Source: Hofstenia miamia (taxonomy: Eukaryota; Xenacoelomorpha; Acoela). Taken from it: a DNA stretch of 64,000 nt. Below the pieces are notes generated by a model that was given only the letters and a program-made list of their open reading frames with translations, made no database searches and was not told the DNA's origin. This document shows positions 23,101 to 36,081 of the stretch, piece after piece (the stretch's first letter is position 1; each line of letters begins with the position of its first letter). The translations under genes were made by a program, and so were the position numbers. The stretch covers positions 238,532-302,531 of the forward strand of contig SCFE01000016.1 in the NCBI GenBank assembly GCA_004352715.1. The letters run 5' to 3'.

Positions 23101-26100
23101 GAAATTTTAAATTTCAGCAAAAATATTAAATATTAAAAATTTTCCAAAACAAGACATTTTTATTATCAGACTACAAGATCTTGCAAATAAAGATAAGAGG
23201 TAATTGAATGAAACTAAAACATTCGGCCGTTTTACTGAAAATGAAATTTAAACCAAAAATATTTTCCTTTTTCCTACGTGGTGAATATAGTGACTCTGGC
23301 AATTGTTGGAGTATTTCATAAATGAAATTTAGAACATTATTTATTCAAAGTAATTATTTACAAATTTATTTTCTGCTTTTGCCTTGTCAATGTGAATAGC
23401 GTAGGTGCAAATTTAGTATAAAAAACTGAAACTTTGTGAAAGATCCTGCACTGAAAAATGATTTTTGCAAGAAATCTCATTTCGTGAAAGATGAATTTGG
23501 TACAGAAAAATACCAGAAGCTGTTTAAATTTTTAAAGGCGTATTTTACACATAATTTAATCGAATTTTAATCTTGCTTCTTTCAACTTGAACAATAAAAT
23601 TTATTCAAGAAAACATGTTAATATTGAAATTGAAGTAGATTAAAAAGAAATGTTCATGATTATAAACTTCTCATTCTATGCAAATCCCAAAACATTTTCA
23701 AAATGGTTGTTCATTGATTATCACTAAAACAGCTTGTTGTCTTTTTAAAATGACAAATCATTTTCACACCTTCAAATTTAAAAATCTATCGATGAATATG
23801 CTATCGAATGCAATGTTGAATATTTGAAGTAAGGCATGTGCTGTGGTTGCAGTACTTGAAAAGATTAACTATTTTTCCTTAGCACATCTAACGAAAATAT
23901 ATTTTGATTAAAGCATATTATAAAATGCATCAAGAACAGAACAGACACATACATATATACCTACACTATTACTAAATGATCACACATTAAATTTAGTTCT
24001 CTGATATTTTTACACTCTAATTTATTTGATTATTAAATATGATGATACTAGGTCTTAATAAAATTTAGTTACATCTCATATTTATTTTAGTATAATATGA
24101 AGCAGGAGGGGACACGATTTAAAGTTTTTTAGCACGGCCCGAATAATATGTTGACTCGACAGGACATGACCCTACCCCGGCTTCTGATACCCGTAGAAGA
24201 AATTGTAAATTTCCTAAAAAAATTGGCATGACTAAGACTAATTATAAAATTAAATGAATGTTATAAAATGTTAAAGCATAATATAAGAAAGCGAACATAT
24301 TCACAATTTGCAAATTTCAAACGAAAATAATGTTTCACAGGGGTGTAGACTCAAGCTACATCTATCTTGTCTGAACAAGATGAGTAAGAGAAAATTGGAG
24401 TTTTCTTCCAAAAGTAGAAAAAAGTCCCTTTCACTCGATGCGATGCGGATTCGATAAAAAGCTTACCTGTGGATTGGGTCGATCTGCTTCCAGCCCTGAT
24501 CTGAAATGTAAGCATAGCCATGAAGCAACTTCCAAACAATGAAAGCAATTTATATCAAATAAGTTCAGATAAAGTCATCCAAAGTAAATACTAAAGTATA
24601 TGTTACATATAGTATATATGAATTACATAAAAAGTTAAGATAATATTATAATATCTTACTGATGTTAGTTCTTGATCAAGTTAAGTCTGTAAGTGTTTAT
24701 ATTTAGAGATATCTCCAAATGAATGTAAGCTGAAAACACACAACTGTTCTTCTAATGCGATCTGTATAAAAGAAAGCATTTATAAAAAAGGCTTCAGTTG
24801 TTTGTGTAAAGATGGATACATTGGAAATGGATTTTCATGCTCAAGTATTTTTTCTATAACAATTTTTGCAATATATGCATAACCTAATAAAACAACTAGC
24901 TTCAACTTTGTAGCTTTCATTTTCAATATGATTAAAATGTGAAAGATGTTCCATTAGCAGTTCATAAGATGAAACTTAGGACAAGAATCTGAGGGAGCTA
25001 ACATTAAGATCTTAGAAAATCCATCATCTTCACTCAAATCCCATTGCTCTAGAGTAGCTATAGATTTCTTCTGCCTTCTCCCCTCTTATAAATTCTTGAA
25101 GAGGTTTGTTAAAGCATTAGGTTATTCAAATGTAAACACCCTCAGATTTGGATTTGCTGAGTGTGCTTGCATATAGATTTCAAATATCCTGTTTTAAGCA
25201 AATCTTAGCAATGAGTCAAATTTTTTATATAACAACTTGGTTAACATTCCTAATTAGTTTATAGAGTAGCTATAACGTGAGTAAATTTTCATTAGGAAAT
25301 AAAAAACATACAATATTTATATCCTATATGTGGAATATACCTTATCCTACAAATTAAATTTATTTGATGAATAAGATATCATGTTCTACATTAAAAATTG
25401 GTCACCTGAATATATGGTATATCAAATAGGTTGCCGTTTTTGCAACTTACGCATTATAATAATAAATTAACAGCAGCGACGTTTACAAGGGGAATGGTGA
25501 AATGCCCACCTCAGTTCTTAAGCATTAATTTTGATTGCTTAATTAAAGTTGTGATTAAAAATTATGGTGAGAGATGCATTTCCATGGATAATTTTTTTCA
25601 ATATTTTGAAAAATTTAGGGGTCTCACTTTGCATTTTGTCATTTAATTTGATTACAACTGAGATTTCCCTTTTGATTAACAGCATAAAAATATTAAGTAC
25701 TAGTCTAAGTTTCAGTGAAAATGTAAAAAACAATTCAGTGTAAATATAATTCTGTGAGAAATGCCTAGAGGGCTCTGAAAGACTTTGTAGAGAAAAAGAT
25801 CAATCCAAACAGTATTTGATTCACGATACTGCTATTGATTGCGTCTATTTTCAATTTATTTATAATTTGTCATTATAATTTCAACTTAACCTTCAGACCC
25901 TAGACATTATTCCTGAAGCAACGCCCCATGCTCTTCTTCTCATAGAATAAATTTTATATATATGTATATACAATATGCAACTTCCTTTGCATGCTACTTC
26001 CTTTTTAACTGACATTTTTTTGAATTGCATGGCTTCTTGTAATTGTACTGGATTTTTAGCCCATAGTTTCCTTTCCCACTCAATTTTGTTGACACGAAAA

Positions 26101-26265
26101 AAATGTTCACAAATTTCATAAGCAACCTTTATAAATTTAATAAAATAGTTCCACATAAAAAAAGAACAAGTATGTGAATAATTTTGAAAACATTGATCAA
26201 CACACTGTTAAAATCATGGAAGTTTCATGAAATTGAGTATCTGAGATTTCTTTCTGATATTATAT

Positions 26266-26305
<40 letters not shown>

Positions 26306-29300
26306 TCGACACTACCGATCGTTGCTCAAGAGTAATATTGATTTCTCTTTCCTAACATTCACCACATCGATTCTGATTAATGACAAGGATTTTTGGAAAT
26401 GTTTTAATCTAGTAAGAACAAATTTGAGAACATATTTGCTTTTTGATGATACGAAATGCTCTAAAAATAGGCTGGAAATAACTTGAAATCCTTGGTTACT
26501 TCAATACTCTGTTGTCTCACTAAAAATTACTAAGATAACATTCGTCGAATAGCCAATTGCTTTCATTGAATAAGCTAAGGTTAGTTCACTATAGAACATA
26601 ATACAACTCCTTAAACTAGCTTAGAATTGAATTGCATACATTCTATTTAAAAGTAAAATATACATTCATCTCATAATAAATTGTCTTTTGAATATCAAAC
26701 TCCTACAACATATAATAGTAATTTTTAAAGGAAATTATTTTTGAGAAATCTCGCTAGCATTATAAAACTCATAATGTTTAGGAAACATTATTCTAGACAG
26801 TTTCAAACCATGCCAGCCATATAGATATGAACCTTCTTATTGAATATAGAAGTGTGTTTGGACAAAATGCACCTTCCCTATTTCTACAAGCGAAACGATT
26901 TTAAACGGTTTTGGTAACGAGTAAATTCAAAATAATTAAATAATTTTAGAGCTGATTGTAGATATTGATGCCTATAACCTGGGAGATCACATTATCTTAA
27001 TTTCTGAGACGTTTTAAAACTTGGTGAATTCAATTTTTTATCAGAACTGTTAGTTCCGTTATATCTGAAAATATATGGTTTAAATGACCTGTAATTCAAT
27101 ACATGTAACTGTACAGGTTGAAATTTGAACAATCCGCAATTGTCCATCGTAGTCATTTTTAAGGAAATATGAGTTGAAAAAGCTAGAATAACTTGAAAAG
27201 TTTTTCTGTATTTAGATGAAAATGAATGTAATTCAGAAAATGACTGTAGTGATTTCGCCGAATGCATCGATACAGTTGGTAGCTACACATGCAAATGCAA
27301 AGAAGGATTTAAAGGAAATGGATTTATATGTAAAGGTATGTTTTACTTCTTTTCAAAATCATACTTTTAGTCCTCTTGTTGAATCCCAAAGGAAATAACA
27401 TCTAGAGAAACTATATAAAATGACTGATAGCATAGTATTACTGGTACTTGATCAGCGGTCAACCATATTAAATCTATTAATGCTAAGAAATATTTCGATT
27501 TGGAAATAATGATAAGTCATGTGAACTGTGTGAAATCTGGATTAAGATTATTTTATTTCAGTTAATCTGAATTTACCACAGGGACATTCATTTCCTCAAA
27601 AGACAATGGAAAAATTATGGAGTTGTTGCAGAAATAAACAGTGTTGAACGTTTGGGCCAATTTATAAAAATTTTTCCATGAACATAATTCGAAGCTGTTT
27701 ACCTTGTTTCCAACAATAGAAAGATAACTTTCATTATTTTTTAGAGAACTGATAATCTAATCAATTAGATTTACTCTGTATTTTTGGCAGAGATTTATTT
27801 TTTTCTTGTAGATAATTATGTTAGAAGCAATTTTCTTTTTGAGATTGACGACATTAATACTTACATAAATTCCAACTTACTGAGGTGCAAACATTTTTTG
27901 AAATGTCGGTCATTTTTTTCAATTAGCATCAAAATAGCACACAGGTGCATACATTATTTATTTTAAAAGGCTTTTTAAATCTTGTAATGGGGACCATAAG
28001 CCCATCGTTTTGAAATTTATGAATTATGTTATAGTTTCATTTAAAAAAACTATTTATAATTTGAATACGTTGGGCAAGAGTAAGAATTGGAAAGGTTAAT
28101 TGAGAAGCTTGATGAATTATGACAGTTTCAATGGTCTTAAGTTTTGTTAATTTTAAGAAATATCTGAAAAATTATTTAAGAGTATGAGATGCCAATATGA
28201 AAGATGATATAGAATTCAACATGATACTGAACATCTAAATGTGCAGTGTAGTGCTACAAATAACTTATCAGATTTAGTTAAGACTAATAGAAAATAATAT
28301 ATAAAATTATCTTAGACAGACCTAATTGCAGTCCAAGGAGGCATATTACTAAAAAAGATGTCAGTCGTTGGCATTAACCCTTATCAGGAAATAATTAATT
28401 TAATTGAAATAATACATTCTTTGATGAATTTAAATTTTGAATTTGTAGCTACAGCCGTTGCACACAAATGCATGAGGAAGAGTCGGAAACGAACTACACA
28501 TTTTGTTCAAAAGTAACTAATAAACCAATGAACAGTTCCTAATACTAAACATATAATGCATGCATTATTTTATAAATTGCATATTACCACCAGCCGTATA
28601 CGGGATGTTTTATTGGAGGGGTCACATTATCATCAAGTTGTAATTTTGAAAATGTACGTGATAAGAAAAATTCTAACCCTTGTGTTACTACAAGTGAAAA
28701 ACACTTGGAAATTTTTAAATTGAGAAGAAAATATTAGAAACCTATTTATGGCTTTTCTGATTGCATTTTTTCTCGCGCTTAATGAAAGCTTCTATTCCAT
28801 AGAGTGACATTGAATCTAAAACCTGTTTATTATTCTTCAATCTTTAGGCGATTGTTGAGACTCTAAATGCACATTGAGTTCTAAAATGTGCTACAGAATC
28901 ACTAATTTTACAATTATATAGAAATTTAATATTGATACTATTGCACTAAAAACGATCACTCAGTATTAAATCTTTGTTTTTTGTCTAAGTTAAATATAGA
29001 AATATCTCATTTTCAACGTGATTTTAAAAAATCATTACTTTATACTCAAGTTTTACATATATAAAATCAATTTCAGATTTTTTTATTTGTATAATCTATG
29101 GTTTCATTAATACATGGTTGGCCTTTAAGTATATCAATTTTTCATTATAGGATCATTCAAGATATTGACGAATGATGAACATATCTTGCTATGTTGCTGC
29201 ATATCATCAATGAAAAGAAGTTCAATATTGTTGAGTAGCTTGAAATTTTCGGAAGTGCGTAATGGCATATTATATTTACTTGCCGGCATGTATGACACAT

Positions 29301-31388
29301 GCTGTTGTTGACGATTCAACGCTTGGATTTACATTGGCAGGGGTAGGGATCTGTCCACAAACACGAATATAAATTCGATCATAAATAGTTGTGTGTTACA
29401 GATAATATATATTTGTAGCAACGAAATCAACCCCAGCACTTACTGTATTTCTGATTGTATCAAAGTTAGACTCGACAATGCATTAACTTAATACGATGCG
29501 GGAAAAATTTTTAGTGCCATTTTTATGCATGTGAATTCGTGTTGCTCGAAGAAAATTTGGACAAATTTTTTCGTACCCCTTAAAAACTTGATCAAAACGT
29601 CTCAGTAAGAAATGTTTTCCCCTTTATTCATAACACAAGACCGAAGTAAGGATACAAATAAACTTGTTAGGACTTCCAAAAACCTTAGGTTTAAGTCATT
29701 TACGGCGTCATCGATCCGTTTCTGCAGAATCCTCAAATTTGCAGGTTGGGGACCATCTTACACATTAGAACTCAGCATACTCCAAACGCTATCAATAATA
29801 TTTAGGTCAGGGCTTTGACTGGGCAACGGAAGCAACACAACTACAAATTTCTTTGGAAAAATTCACGGTCTCTCTTAGGGATGTGGTCACTGCAATTGTT
29901 CTGTTGTAAAATTAATCCATTCTGTAGGACATTCCGCATTAAATGGATTGCAGTATTTCACATTAATTCGATGTAAGTGTCAGGAGTTAAACAGGCAGGC
30001 AGTTTTTTAAAAAATAACGAACCCTTCAATCAAAGTACACCCCACACCATTATAGACCCTCCTCCACACTACCGTTTGTTCAGCAAAACTCTTTACTTTT
30101 TTTCCATCCATGAGCGTCAATTGTAGGGACAATCAAAATTGAATTGTTCCTCATCTGTGAAAACTACGAAATTCCAATTTTTTGGGGTAATTAACCAATG
30201 GGCGCAATCTTTCTTCTCGATGTTGATTTTTCAAAACTATTGAAACCTTGCAATTGTTGTATACATTTTGAATTTTTGACAATGCTCGAACAGCCGTTTT
30301 CTTGGAGACCTGCATTTTTGCTTTTTTAACAATTTTTGAGGCTGCTATTTTTCCATGTGCCTTTCCAGTTCCTGGATTGTTCACTTTAGTTTCAATTTTT
30401 CGAAACCGGATCCTTTTGGCATGGGACATCACTTTAGTTTTTGTCTTTAGTAGTCGTTCTTGATCATGTATTGATTTTGAATGTTTCAATTCCAATGCAA
30501 TTTCCTTGTAAAAAGGCCTTCACCATGTTAAATTTTGACACAACTACTTGCGAATGCATAATGATAAATGTGACAATGTGTCATATGTTAGTAAGCAAAA
30601 TCTTTCAATGAAGCACTTAATAATAGCCCAAAAATGATTGGTATGAAAAAATCTGTCCCACTTTTGTTCTAGAAAAGCGAATTAAAGTCGTACGAAAAAA
30701 TTTGTCCTGCACTGTATGCCATATAGTTCTCAAATCCCGTGTAATATTTTGGCTGTTTAAGTATGAGTATTTATTCTCGAATTAATTAAATATCCACCGC
30801 GTCTCAAATTACATACCAAACATTACATATAATATTTCTATGTGTGTGGAACTGCCTTAATGGTTTAGCTTAGATATATCTTCCGAAGTTGCTGGAATTT
30901 TAAAAAAAATTAAGCGCCATTTTGTAAATTTGTTATTTATTACAATTTGTTTCAGAAATATATCCTTGTTATTATTGTTGTTGTGTACTTCTCACATATA
31001 AGGATAGAAATTTTCTTAGATAACATTCAATATATAGCCCTAGATGTTTATTCATTGTAATTGTAGAAAATCAAATTTAGATATTGATGAATGTGAAGAG
31101 TCAGATATTTGTGGTGGCTCTTCAAAAACCTGCTCCAATACAAATGGATCGTTTCAATGTGAAGGTATGTGGTGCCTAAATGATTTTAACTAACTCAATT
31201 TAAGAGAGTTTAGAGTGCTCCCAAAGTGGATCGTTATGTATTGGTTCATGTCACGTAATGTGCTGTGAAGAAACACAGAAGTGGAGTCCTTTCTGTAGTG
31301 AGTTTTTAGCATAATAACTTTACCATAAAATTTAATGATAATTTTTTGCATTTCAGGAATTTGTGCAACCGTAAATAATACAGTGTAA
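20071..31388 (+). CDS. EGF-repeat protein gene (partial, multi-exon)
   Basis: Proposed exons are 20071-20139, 22281-22326, 24707-24844, 27216-27335, 31081-31164, 31214-31297 and 31357-31388. Phases run 0-0, 0-1, then 1-1 throughout, so all join in frame. Exons 24707 and 27216 encode complete six-cysteine EGF domains (KDGYIGNGF and KEGFKGNGF before the last Cys). Exon 31081 starts DIDEC, the calcium-binding EGF consensus, and carries four Cys up to GSFQC. Exon 31214 continues as an unusual Cys-rich segment with a CC pair. This suggests an extracellular or cell-surface protein with tandem EGF modules. No signal peptide or 5' end is visible. The last intron sizes (49 and 59 bp) are very small. 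The first two exons and the 3' end are less certain than the EGF exons. Confidence 0.6.
22281..22326 (+). CDS. EGF gene, small linker exon
   Basis: Acceptor TTAAATTTAG, 46 nt (ARNTELLVEKYSEEQ plus one base), donor GTAAGA. It converts phase 0 to phase 1, as needed before the first EGF exon. Confidence 0.45.
24707..24844 (+). CDS. EGF gene, EGF exon 1
   Basis: Acceptor TTATATTTAG, 138 nt, donor GTATTT, phase 1-1. Six cysteines in EGF spacing: NEC, HNC, AIC, FSC, LC, FSC, with GYIGNGF before the last. A five-residue stretch between Cys3 and Cys4 makes it slightly long. Confidence 0.7.
26259..26303. repeat. (TA)n microsatellite
   Basis: An imperfect then pure TA run in an intron of the EGF gene. 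Confidence 0.9.
27216..27335 (+). CDS. EGF gene, EGF exon 2
   Basis: Acceptor TCTGTATTTAG, 120 nt, donor GTATGT, phase 1-1. ENEC, NDC, AEC, GSYTC, KC and FIC give all six cysteines of a classic EGF module. Confidence 0.85.
27340..29530. other. Intron of the EGF gene
   Basis: AT-rich, no other gene seen. Near 28602 GTATACGGGATGTTTTATTGG looks like a MITE end, but the partner was not found. Confidence 0.4.
29540..30713 (-). mobile_element. Decayed Tc1/mariner-type element in an EGF-gene intron
   Basis: The matching inverted words GGACAAATTTTTTCGTAC (29558-29575) and GTACGAAAAAATTTGTCC (30690-30707) mark the two ends; the right end closes CACTG then TA. On the minus strand a transposase relic starts with about 114 open codons (30495-30151), containing an HTH-like AASKIVKKAKMQVSKKTAV. 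It continues in broken frames to QSPDLNIIDSVW near 29800. The third catalytic position reads D where Tc1 has E, and the second acidic position reads N. Frameshifts and stops make it inactive. Confidence 0.75.
31081..31164 (+). CDS. EGF gene, calcium-binding EGF exon (first four Cys)
   Basis: Acceptor CAAATTTAG, 84 nt, donor GTATGT, phase 1-1. DIDEC, DIC, KTC, NTNGSFQC match a calcium-binding EGF domain up to Cys4. The last two cysteines must come from the next exon. Confidence 0.8.
31214..31297 (+). CDS. EGF gene, candidate Cys-rich exon
   Basis: After a 49-bp intron ending GAGTTTAG, one frame stays open for 84 nt (phase 1-1) before donor GTGAGT. It has seven cysteines including a CC pair (CSQSGSLC, SCHVMCC, SPFC). 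The other two frames are closed. The cysteine density supports coding, but the spacing is not EGF-like. Confidence 0.45.
31357..31388 (+). CDS. EGF gene, possible terminal exon
   Basis: After a 59-bp intron ending TGCATTTCAG, the phase-1 frame reads ICATVNNTV and stops at TAA (31386-31388). Alternatively ACC/GTAAAT at 31370 is a donor, which would end in phase 0 and could continue into the phase-0 exon at 38353. Confidence 0.3.
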
Positions 31389-31399
31389 ACTAATACATC

Positions 31400-34300
31400 T
31401 GTTGCCATTTTTATATGCGCCATGTCTATGAATTGATTTGCCCCACTTTCATTATTTTTTTGAGAATTGTAATACAGTGGGGCTCATTGTAGAACACGAA
31501 GCCTAATCTTTACAAATAAAGGTCAGATGTAGAATCAAGACAATTCATCGGTAGGTCTAGTATGATGACATATCGTATAAAAATCTACCATAATTCAATC
31601 TCGAGTTGCAATAATATTTCTCAATAGGTATTTTTGTTTCTCCAATTCACTAACTGCGAAATCAGTCATTTCCCCTTATCTCTTCCCTTATTAGCACATA
31701 GAAACTCATGAAAAATAACAAAAAGTTCACTGCATGAATTCTAGTTAAAGGTTTTCTTAAAAATTTACATTTGTTTGCTGATTTAACACACCCAAACAGC
31801 TTTCATAAAAATCTGTCCAATACACTCACAGCTATTTTCAGATATTCGCAAAAATCCGAACATAGAGACGAGGTTATTAAAATGCTAATATAATTGGTTT
31901 TTACGTAGACTGCATCAAGGCGCTTGACTTCCTGAGAAATTATTGCTATCATGATATATCTTAACGTTAAGCAGCTTAGGAATTTTTGAAAACTTTTAAT
32001 GATGCTAGAAAAAATTTTAAAATGGCCATAGCTCAAGATCTAATAAAGATATCAGCATCACCACAACATGGCAGAATGGCTCCTTTTTCATTTTCATTTT
32101 TAAGCCACGACTTTTGACTTTGCGCACGCCAGGATTCAATGGGTTTAAGATGCCTATCCACATACATAGAGACATTTAAAGTTCGTTGTTGATCTTTTCC
32201 GCCTTAAATCTTATATTTATATGAACACTTGGTAGACATATGGAGTGAATTCACAAGAAAATATTGCAAAATATTAAAATTTTTCAATGAAAAACATTAA
32301 ATCGTTCCAACTGCTTTAGTGAAAACAATGCACCTTAGTACACTTATAAACAATTAATCACATTATAAATTTAGTTAATATAATCAATGATAAACCCAAC
32401 CAATCTTTTTCAAAAAAAACCCGATCCGAATAAGTCTTTCTTGAAAATATGACCCAAACCGGAACAAGTTTAAATATTAAAATATTAAGGAGTATGTTAG
32501 ACAACATATTTTGTTGCAGTTGAAACATATGCATGTATGTTTTTTGTTGAAAAACATTTAAACACGTGATACATTGTCAAATTGATTATCTTTTTGTAAT
32601 CAGATGATACAATATATCTGTACGAATATTTGTTCTACTCATTCGCTCAGTCTGCAATATATTCTAAGTCGTAATGCTATATTTTAGTAAAAATACAGGT
32701 AAAATTGTTAATTTAGCAGTTCCTACTCCCTACTAAAATGTTATTTAAAAAATTATATGCATTATTTATTTATCAAAAAAGCAATAAAAATTAATTTCAT
32801 ATTTTGTATTTCTTTTTATGACCTTGCTTCCAACCATGATTTTTTGAATATTTTTCTAATCATATTTTTCATGTCTTGTTCAAATTTGTTGTATAAAATC
32901 TAACTTTGATAAATTATGTTTATAGAAGTTATTCAAAATTTCATTTTTGATCGATTGCTGTAAACATTTTTGCAAATTGAGAGTGCATATCATTGTAAAA
33001 ATATAACTAATTTTTCAAGTTTTACACAATAAAATCAGGGTTTGGAGATCACGGACAAGAGACTTACGAACAAGAATGAGTTTGATAATGTGTTGGCTAC
33101 GAATAACTTCTTTTACAAGGTTTAAAAAATATAAATTCAAGCTATGCATAATTATAGTTATATAGATGAATACATTTATATACATGTAGAGTGTATTGAT
33201 ATCACTAAAATTTATAATTATTAATTTTGTTGTATCAAAAATGAAGAGCAAGGCGCGATACGTATCTGTTAGATTTTGATTTGCTTTTTTGAAAAATCGG
33301 AATTTTCCTTTTGACAATTTTCTTTCATTTTGATTTTTAAAACTTCTGATTTGTCACGAAGTAGGTTTCATTCAAAAACAATTAAATGAAGTTATTGTGT
33401 TTGTATTAGTCCTACAGCCCACAGCAATTGACAAATTTTTGAAGCATAATTAAGTTTAGTAGAGAATTAGCCGTATTAATCGAGTGGTCCCGGGTTTAAT
33501 AAGGGTTGAATTGTGAAAAGCACGAGTGGGATTTGCTTAGGAATTTAATATAAATTAAATGTGTTTAGTTTACCTTTTTATCAAAATATTTAATAATTCG
33601 TAAATACTATAATTTACTTATTTTAGATTAAAAAGAACTAATCGGTCATTGAATGAACTTTTCCATCTCCACTTATTGAAAATTTGTGTGGTTTTGTCAA
33701 ATAAAATATTCTATCAGGTTTAACTTAATCTAAATATAAATACTTTTTAAAATCATAGCAATATAAAATTAGTTTTAAAAAATTGTGACTAAACTCTAAA
33801 ACTAAATCTACAATTCAGTCAGGTAAGCCTTACTTTAATCAAGGCAAAAAAACAAAACGATGCTATTCTCTTGCAAGTAGAGAATTTGTGTAAAATTTTG
33901 TCCAAGTCTGCAATACAAAGAATATCAAGTATTCCCTTCACCTTTGCAGTTTTGCAAGCATTCCAATTGCTTTAAGTTGGGACCTTCTCCCCTAATCAAA
34001 GTCTAAATTTCAAAAGATATCGAAATTCAGTTTTGGCTATAAATGTACTGGTGAAGTAGCTACCTTTCTTATACTAATCGATGGTAACCAAAAAATATCA
34101 TATTTTCTAAAAATTTAGTTTTTTTTCGCTCATTACCTCGCAAATAGTTAAAATAAAGCAACATATTAAAATAGTTTAACTTAGAGACATCTTTTGACTA
34201 TCAGAAAAACAGTTCAGAAGTTTATCACATTATATAATACATTATAAATTTTGACTTTCTCAAAATAAGTATTTTTCAAATTTTGAATATTTCAAGAAAT

Positions 34301-34540
34301 TACCACTAAGATTTCCAATTGATTTTACAAGATATGTACCTAAATGTATTACCAAGGTGCTGAACTAAAATCTAAGCAAAAAAAGTATGTCCAAGGTTAA
34401 AGTGAAAATAAAAGTCACAAGAAATAGGAATGTTTGAGAAAAAATTAGCAACTTTTAAAAATTTATAACCAATTGTTACTTTGCTTAGATCCTAGTATAG
34501 GACCCAGACGAAGGCTTACGGATTTATGTGCAAAAAAAAT
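31400..34540. other. AT-rich intergenic or intronic DNA
   Basis: No supported gene. A patch near 32385-32470 (AACCCGATCCG, GACCCAAACCGGAAC) resembles the hAT-like end words seen at 9879 and 24120. Confidence 0.4.
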
Positions 34541-34542
34541 TN

Positions 34543-34573
<31 letters not shown>
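34543..34573. repeat. (TA)n microsatellite beside a single N
   Basis: A pure TA run starting right after N at 34542, probably an assembly break on the simple repeat. Confidence 0.9.
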
Positions 34574-34579
<6 letters not shown>

Positions 34580-36080
34580 TCCTGCTATCATTTTTTGAAA
34601 AGGGTCATTTTTGTGAAAATATGTATCACTTTTTGGCCAAAATAGGTCAGTCAAGCTCAAGTCAGGATAAATCAAAATTTTTCTTATTCCAATATCTTTC
34701 TTACTAGGACACAAGCAAACTTTTATAAGCAATAATTTAAAAAATTGCTTGACTGGAGAGGTCCTACCTTAAAACAAGCAGTAAATAAATTGCCATTTGA
34801 AAGGGTATTGAAATGCTCCATCACGAAAGAAATACGTTAGGTATATTTTTCACCTAGTTTACGTTCTATTTTCCTGATTTATATGCACTTCAAATATTTC
34901 CACTAGAAATTTATCAAAATCTGTAATGGTTTCCCCAAAAATTTCTTAAGCCCTTATACACCACGAACTAGGGAAGATATTTAACATCTGACAACACAAC
35001 AAGATACAGAATTATCTACTCTTTCTTTTTCGAATGAATTTAACGACATGGCGCTGGCCCGTCTAGGAGCAGTTTCTTTTCAGAGAACAACATATTTCAA
35101 TGTAGTTATTGTTCCCATGGGCATTATGTCACCCCATTATCTAAACACTAGGTATGGAAAGAATTTGGATATTTTTACAAAAATCGCATTTCTCACTAAC
35201 AAAAAGCCTCATTTGCTTGTACTTCAGGCACAAATCTTCATCATTGCAGGAGAATTTCAAACCCATAGACGTGTTAATGTAAAAGGTTTTCAATATTAAT
35301 ATTTTTAACAGGCTTGAATAAAATTGTACGAAATGCGAAAAATCAATTTTTTACATAAAAGCATACTTAATGCTAGTCAAAATAGAGTTAATGACGTCAT
35401 TCGCAATGATCAAAAAGGTAAGCTTTGTTAATAGGTGTAGATGTGTAAAAAAGCTAATTCTTTGATTTGGGTGCAAAAGCTACTTTTAATGCTGCAGAAA
35501 CTAAAGCACAGGGTGGACATTTGCTCACCCTATAATAAATATGCATTGACAAAAATTGCAAAACGTGTTATATTTTTATATTTAAAACAAAATAGAATAG
35601 ACAAAAAGCTCATTTACAAAATGTGTATGTCTTATTGCGTTGTTCGTCCCAAAACTTGCTAGGGCTAGGAGGAGAACAAGATACCCAGACGCTTATGAAC
35701 AAGAATGTAATAACATGATGTCTCACGAATATGATACTCTAAAGCAGTTTTACAGGCAACAATCCTGTCTTGTATTATAGACTTAAAATTGAAGCTACGA
35801 ATGCTATTAGCCTTGCTATACACTTAAAATAATAAGTATACAGAAAATATCCGTGGAAACGAAGAAGTTATCAGAGTGGATCTATTAATTCATACTTAAA
35901 CGTCAATGATGTTTTCTGAGATTCATACATTATTCAGACTTTACCTGTCATATCCACTATCATCAGCGACACTAAAGCAAACTTCTTAAGTGATGCGAAG
36001 AATCCTTTTTTATTCAACTATGGGGCAAGTATTTTTAAATTCACTTATATTTCTATATATTCACTAAGATTTATTGGACA
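34580..36080. other. No gene supported
   Basis: An ATG frame at 35048-35299 has no family or splice context. A possible 14-codon exon ends at a good donor at 35417 (AAAAAG/GTAAGC) but is too short to trust. A palindromic TGACGTCA lies at about 35391. Confidence 0.35.
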
Positions 36081-36081
36081 G

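Noticed and set aside
24351-24548. Minus-strand frame with a possible 34-nt exon between TTTCAG and GTAAGC
   Set aside because: Too short, on the strand opposite the EGF gene, and without a partner exon.
33465-33520. tRNA-like T-arm word GTGGTCCCGGGTTTAATAAG
   Set aside because: No cloverleaf, A box or matching acceptor stem could be drawn.
35048-35299. 83-codon ATG frame beginning MALARLGAVSF
   Set aside because: No splice context, no recognisable domain, and the second half looks like translated AT-rich DNA.
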